DNA from: Treponema sp. | Lineage (GTDB): Bacteria; Spirochaetota; Spirochaetia; Treponematales; Breznakiellaceae | DNA length: 64,000 bases | Assembly: GCA_009777535.1 (NCBI GenBank) | Contig: WRLP01000003.1 | Location: forward strand, 100,504 to 164,503 | Reading direction: 5' to 3' | Part shown: positions 62,563-64,000 of the stretch, piece after piece | How positions within the stretch are numbered: the stretch's first letter is position 1 | Layout: each line of letters starts with the position of its first letter | Translations under genes and position numbers: made by a program | The notes under the pieces: model-generated | The model's database searches: none | The model's input: only the letters and a program-made list of their open reading frames with translations | Told to the model about the DNA's origin: nothing

Positions 62563-62591
62563 AATATAGCCGAAAATGACCAAACTGTCTA
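62563..62591 (-). promoter_or_regulatory. Promoter of the giant gene
   Basis: On the minus strand TAGACA (62586-62591), 17 bp, then TATATT (62563-62568). The -10 ends 11 nt before the ATG at 62551, leaving a leader of about 5 nt and no ribosome site. Confidence 0.6.
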
Positions 62592-62596
62592 ATGCA

Positions 62597-62945
62597 GAAA
62601 TATATGCCTAAAATATATGCCAAAATAGCCGGTAAAAGTACAGCAGCACAGTGTGTGGGTTCCCCAGAAATGTATACCTAAAACCGGAACTGAAAGCGGT
62701 TGCGCAAAGCCCTTCCGATGGCTGACGGTCTGATAGACATCTTTTTTTTCTGTAAAACTAGATAAACAATTACCGAACTTCATTATTACACAACTCGCTC
62801 ATTAAAACCACGCCGATGCCATCGTCAGGGCTTGTACGCACCGCTTTCGGTGCATTTTTGGGCATATATTTCTGAATAGCCGAATATGCTGTGCTGCCGG
62901 GCAGTAGCCGGCTTTCTCATCGTAGATGTTTTGGGCATATATTTC
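62597..62945. repeat. Nested inverted repeats with AAATATATGCC ends
   Basis: Outer arms 62597-62651 and 62889-62945 are inverted copies (GAAATATATGCC, then AAAA, AGCCGG and a CAGCACAG end). Inner arms 62665-62704 and 62837-62874 are a second inverted pair (CAGAAAT, then CCYAAAA and GAAAGCGGT). No convincing gene lies inside; the open frames here are short and without family features. Together with 63009-63125 this fills the 670-bp gap between the giant gene and the toxin gene. Confidence 0.75.
62838..62859 (+). terminator. Terminator-like hairpin with no gene upstream
   Basis: GCACCG-CTTT-CGGTGC (62838-62853) followed by ATTTTT has the form of a rho-independent terminator on the plus strand. 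No plus-strand gene precedes it for 16 kb. It lies in one arm of the inverted repeat, so it may be part of that element instead. Confidence 0.5.
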
Positions 62946-63008
62946 GGCGTTCATACTGTGATTATCGGGATATTTGGGGCGGAGGGCTTTTTCAAAACTA
63001 TGGCTACT

Positions 63009-63125
63009 CAAAAATATATGCCTATTACAGGCAAAAGGGGGCCTGTCAGAGGCCAAAAGTACCGTACAAGTACGGCCCTTTTACCTCTGACACCCCTCGT
63101 TACCTGTTCTGGGCATATATTTTTG
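63009..63125. repeat. 117-bp foldback element
   Basis: The whole segment is an imperfect palindrome centred on CCGTACAAGTACGG (63063-63076). Both ends read CAAAAATATATGCC inward (63009-63022 and the complement at 63112-63125), and TGTCAGAGG with a purine block pairs in the middle. It looks like a small non-autonomous (MITE-like) element or a strong RNA hairpin. No clear target duplication flanks it. Confidence 0.7.
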
Positions 63126-63157
63126 AAATTGTCGTAGTTGTGAAACGCTGGCGAGGG

Positions 63158-63188
63158 GAGAGAAGGTAAAAAGGAGGAGGTAAAAGGT
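63158..63188 (+). repeat. Polypurine repeat before the second toxin gene
   Basis: A/G-rich stretch with GGTAAAAAGG and GGTAAAAGGTATTG at its end, of the same family as the linkers at 37 and 38 kb. AAAAGGTATTG recurs at 63865-63875 after the antitoxin gene, so the pair is bracketed by similar sequence. Confidence 0.6.
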
Positions 63189-63189
63189 A

Positions 63190-63218
63190 TTGACAATCTG
63201 TTGTTTATAGGCAACACT
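63190..63218 (+). promoter_or_regulatory. Promoter and operator of the second toxin-antitoxin pair
   Basis: TTGACA (63190-63195), 17 bp, then AACACT (63213-63218, weak), then 6 nt to the GTG at 63225. An inverted repeat TGTTG/CAACA (63199-63216) lies over the spacer and -10 and would suit repression by the antitoxin. Confidence 0.5.
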
Positions 63219-63224
63219 TGATAT

Positions 63225-63524
63225 GTGAAGATACGCAAATCGAGCGTTTATGAAAAATGGATTCGGGGTTTGCGGGATAGGCAGGCTAGATACCGCATCA
63301 TCGCCAGAATTAAACGGCTTGAAAACGGGAACCCAGGCGATGTTAAACCTGTCGGAGAGGGTATTTCTGAAATGCGTATCGACTACGGTCCTGGCTACCG
63401 GGTTTACTACAAGGATACCGGAAGGGAAATCATTATTTTGCTTTGTGGCGGGGATAAAAGAACCCAGCAGGAAGATATTGCCGAGGCTAAGAAAATAGCC
63501 CGATCCTATGAAGGGGAGAGTTGA
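63225..63524 (+). CDS. RelE/ParE-type toxin (addiction module killer)
   Basis: 99 aa with a GTG start. WIRGLRDRQARYRIIARIKRLENGNPGD, read across residues of roughly 12-40, and DYGPGYRVYY with IILLCGGDKRTQQ define the Gp49/HigB-like RelE subgroup. GDKRTQQEDIAEAKKIA is the usual C-terminal signature. The toxin probably cleaves mRNA or blocks translation. It is followed 2 bp later by its antitoxin, so the order is toxin first. Confidence 0.92.
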   Translation: MKIRKSSVYEKWIRGLRDRQARYRIIARIKRLENGNPGDVKPVGEGISEMRIDYGPGYRVYYKDTGREIIILLCGGDKRTQQEDIAEAKKIARSYEGES

Positions 63525-63526
63525 CT

Positions 63527-63835
63527 ATGGAAAAGATTACTTTTAGCGACTGGAATTTTGCGGATGAAATTAATACCAAAGAGGATGTCGCCGGTATGCT
63601 CGAAGCGGTTATCGACCTTGCCATACAGGAAAATGATCCTGAATATCTGTTAAAGGCCATTGGGGATATAGCCCGCTCAAAAGGGATGGCTCAACTTGCA
63701 AGGGAACTCAACTTGGACAGATCCAGCCTGTATAAATCGCTTTCACCTTCAGGGAACCCGTCTTTTTTTACAATTGCAAAAGTGATGGACAACCTGGGCT
63801 TTCAGTTAAGTGTAAAACAGAAAGTACCAGCATAG
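63527..63835 (+). CDS. HTH antitoxin of the addiction module
   Basis: 102 aa from the ATG at 63527, with GGGGAG about 8 nt upstream; an in-frame TTG two codons earlier overlaps the toxin stop. YLLKAIGDIARSKGMAQLARELNLDRSSLYKSLS covers the helix-turn-helix region between about residues 45 and 80. NPSFFTIAKVMDNLGFQL is the normal family end. It neutralises the toxin encoded just before it and should repress the operon. Confidence 0.92.
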   Translation: MEKITFSDWNFADEINTKEDVAGMLEAVIDLAIQENDPEYLLKAIGDIARSKGMAQLARELNLDRSSLYKSLSPSGNPSFFTIAKVMDNLGFQLSVKQKVPA

Positions 63836-63837
63836 TT

Positions 63838-63870
63838 AAAAGGAAGAGGGAAAAGAGAAAAAGGAAAAGG
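63838..63870 (+). repeat. Polypurine repeat after the antitoxin gene
   Basis: A and G only over about 30 bp, including AAAAGGAAGAGGGAAAAG. It resembles the linkers at 37 and 38 kb and precedes the insertion-sequence end. Confidence 0.6.
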
Positions 63871-63873
63871 TAT

Positions 63874-64000
63874 TGTCGCGTCCTGGTGTAAAATTGACAC
63901 CAGGAGGAAGAAATGAAGAACGGATTTGTAACCTACAGTGAATCGTTCAAGATGCAAGTTGTGGAGCAGATTAGGCTGGGCAAATTTGCTACGATATCAC
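63874..64000 (+). mobile_element. Left end of an insertion sequence with the start of a transposase gene
   Basis: The probable left end begins TGTCGCGTCC near 63874. An ATG at 63913, preceded by AGGAGG, opens a frame MKNGFVTYSESFKMQVVEQI that continues past the window. This resembles the HTH start of IS3-like OrfA transposase proteins (YSESFKRKVV-type). Only 29 codons are visible, so the family is provisional. Confidence 0.72.
63882..63904 (+). promoter_or_regulatory. Hairpin covering the transposase ribosome site
   Basis: CCTGGTGT and ACACCAGG form an 8-bp perfect stem with a 7-nt loop. The 3' arm ends inside the CAGGAGG ribosome site. Such hairpins can block translation when transcription enters from outside the element. 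Confidence 0.6.

Noticed and set aside
62802..63169. Overlapping short frames of 80-90 codons in the gap before the second toxin gene
   Set aside because: They run through the inverted repeats in several frames on both strands, so they reflect repeat composition, not genes.
29410..63870. A CRISPR array among the repeats of the window
   Set aside because: No set of regularly spaced identical repeats with unique spacers occurs. The repeats are coding tandems, inverted arms or polypurine linkers, and no cas gene is present.

Overview
The window looks like a chromosomal piece of a Treponema-like spirochete, probably a gut-living one. The reasons are a flgF-flgG-flgJ rod cluster behind a textbook sigma-28 promoter, many lipobox lipoproteins, mannan-degrading GH26 enzymes, and a giant secreted protein with a FlgD-type C-terminus. 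The genus is inferred from gene style, not from a marker gene.

Layout. 1-2.2 kb: an ECF sigma/anti-sigma operon with a secreted protein and an IPT/TIG lipoprotein. 2.3-8 kb: cysS, a serpin lipoprotein, an Omp85-like barrel and a methyltransferase. 8-14.4 kb, plus strand: mgtC-like, xseA, xseB, mutL and a NitT/TauT-type ABC importer. 14.4-18.4 kb: flagellar rod genes, a glyoxalase-like protein and an OmpA-domain protein. 18.4-25.2 kb: an M15 peptidase, then a tight triad (TerB-N/TerB-C protein, BrxD-like ATPase, Lhr-like helicase) resembling a DNA-processing or defence module, beside an MNT-HEPN pair. 25.2-34.7 kb: a six-gene operon of mannan-active lipoproteins (GH26, GH26-CBM-SGNH, CBM-SGNH, Ig-like) ending in a LarA-like gene. 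34.8-41.3 kb: an AAA/DUF4143 ATPase, envelope proteins, an MltD-like transglycosylase and TPR proteins. 41.4-49.2 kb: rubredoxin, yajC-secD-secF, ispH, birA, thrH, a toxin-antitoxin locus and era. 49.2-62.6 kb: one gene of 4435 codons for a repetitive secreted protein. 62.6-64 kb: a non-coding array of inverted repeats, a second toxin-antitoxin pair and the start of an insertion sequence.

Most notable. (1) Eight to ten genes carry a -10-like hexamer exactly 6 nt before the start codon, usually with a -35 at 17-18 bp and no Shine-Dalgarno sequence, a strong signature of leaderless mRNAs. (2) The giant gene has an in-frame run of 11 G at codons 111-114, a phase-variation candidate, and its stop codon overlaps the start of era. 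(3) Nested inverted repeats and a 117-bp foldback share the core AAATATATGCC. (4) The mannan operon shuffles GH26, CBM and SGNH domains behind one shared N-terminal lipoprotein module.
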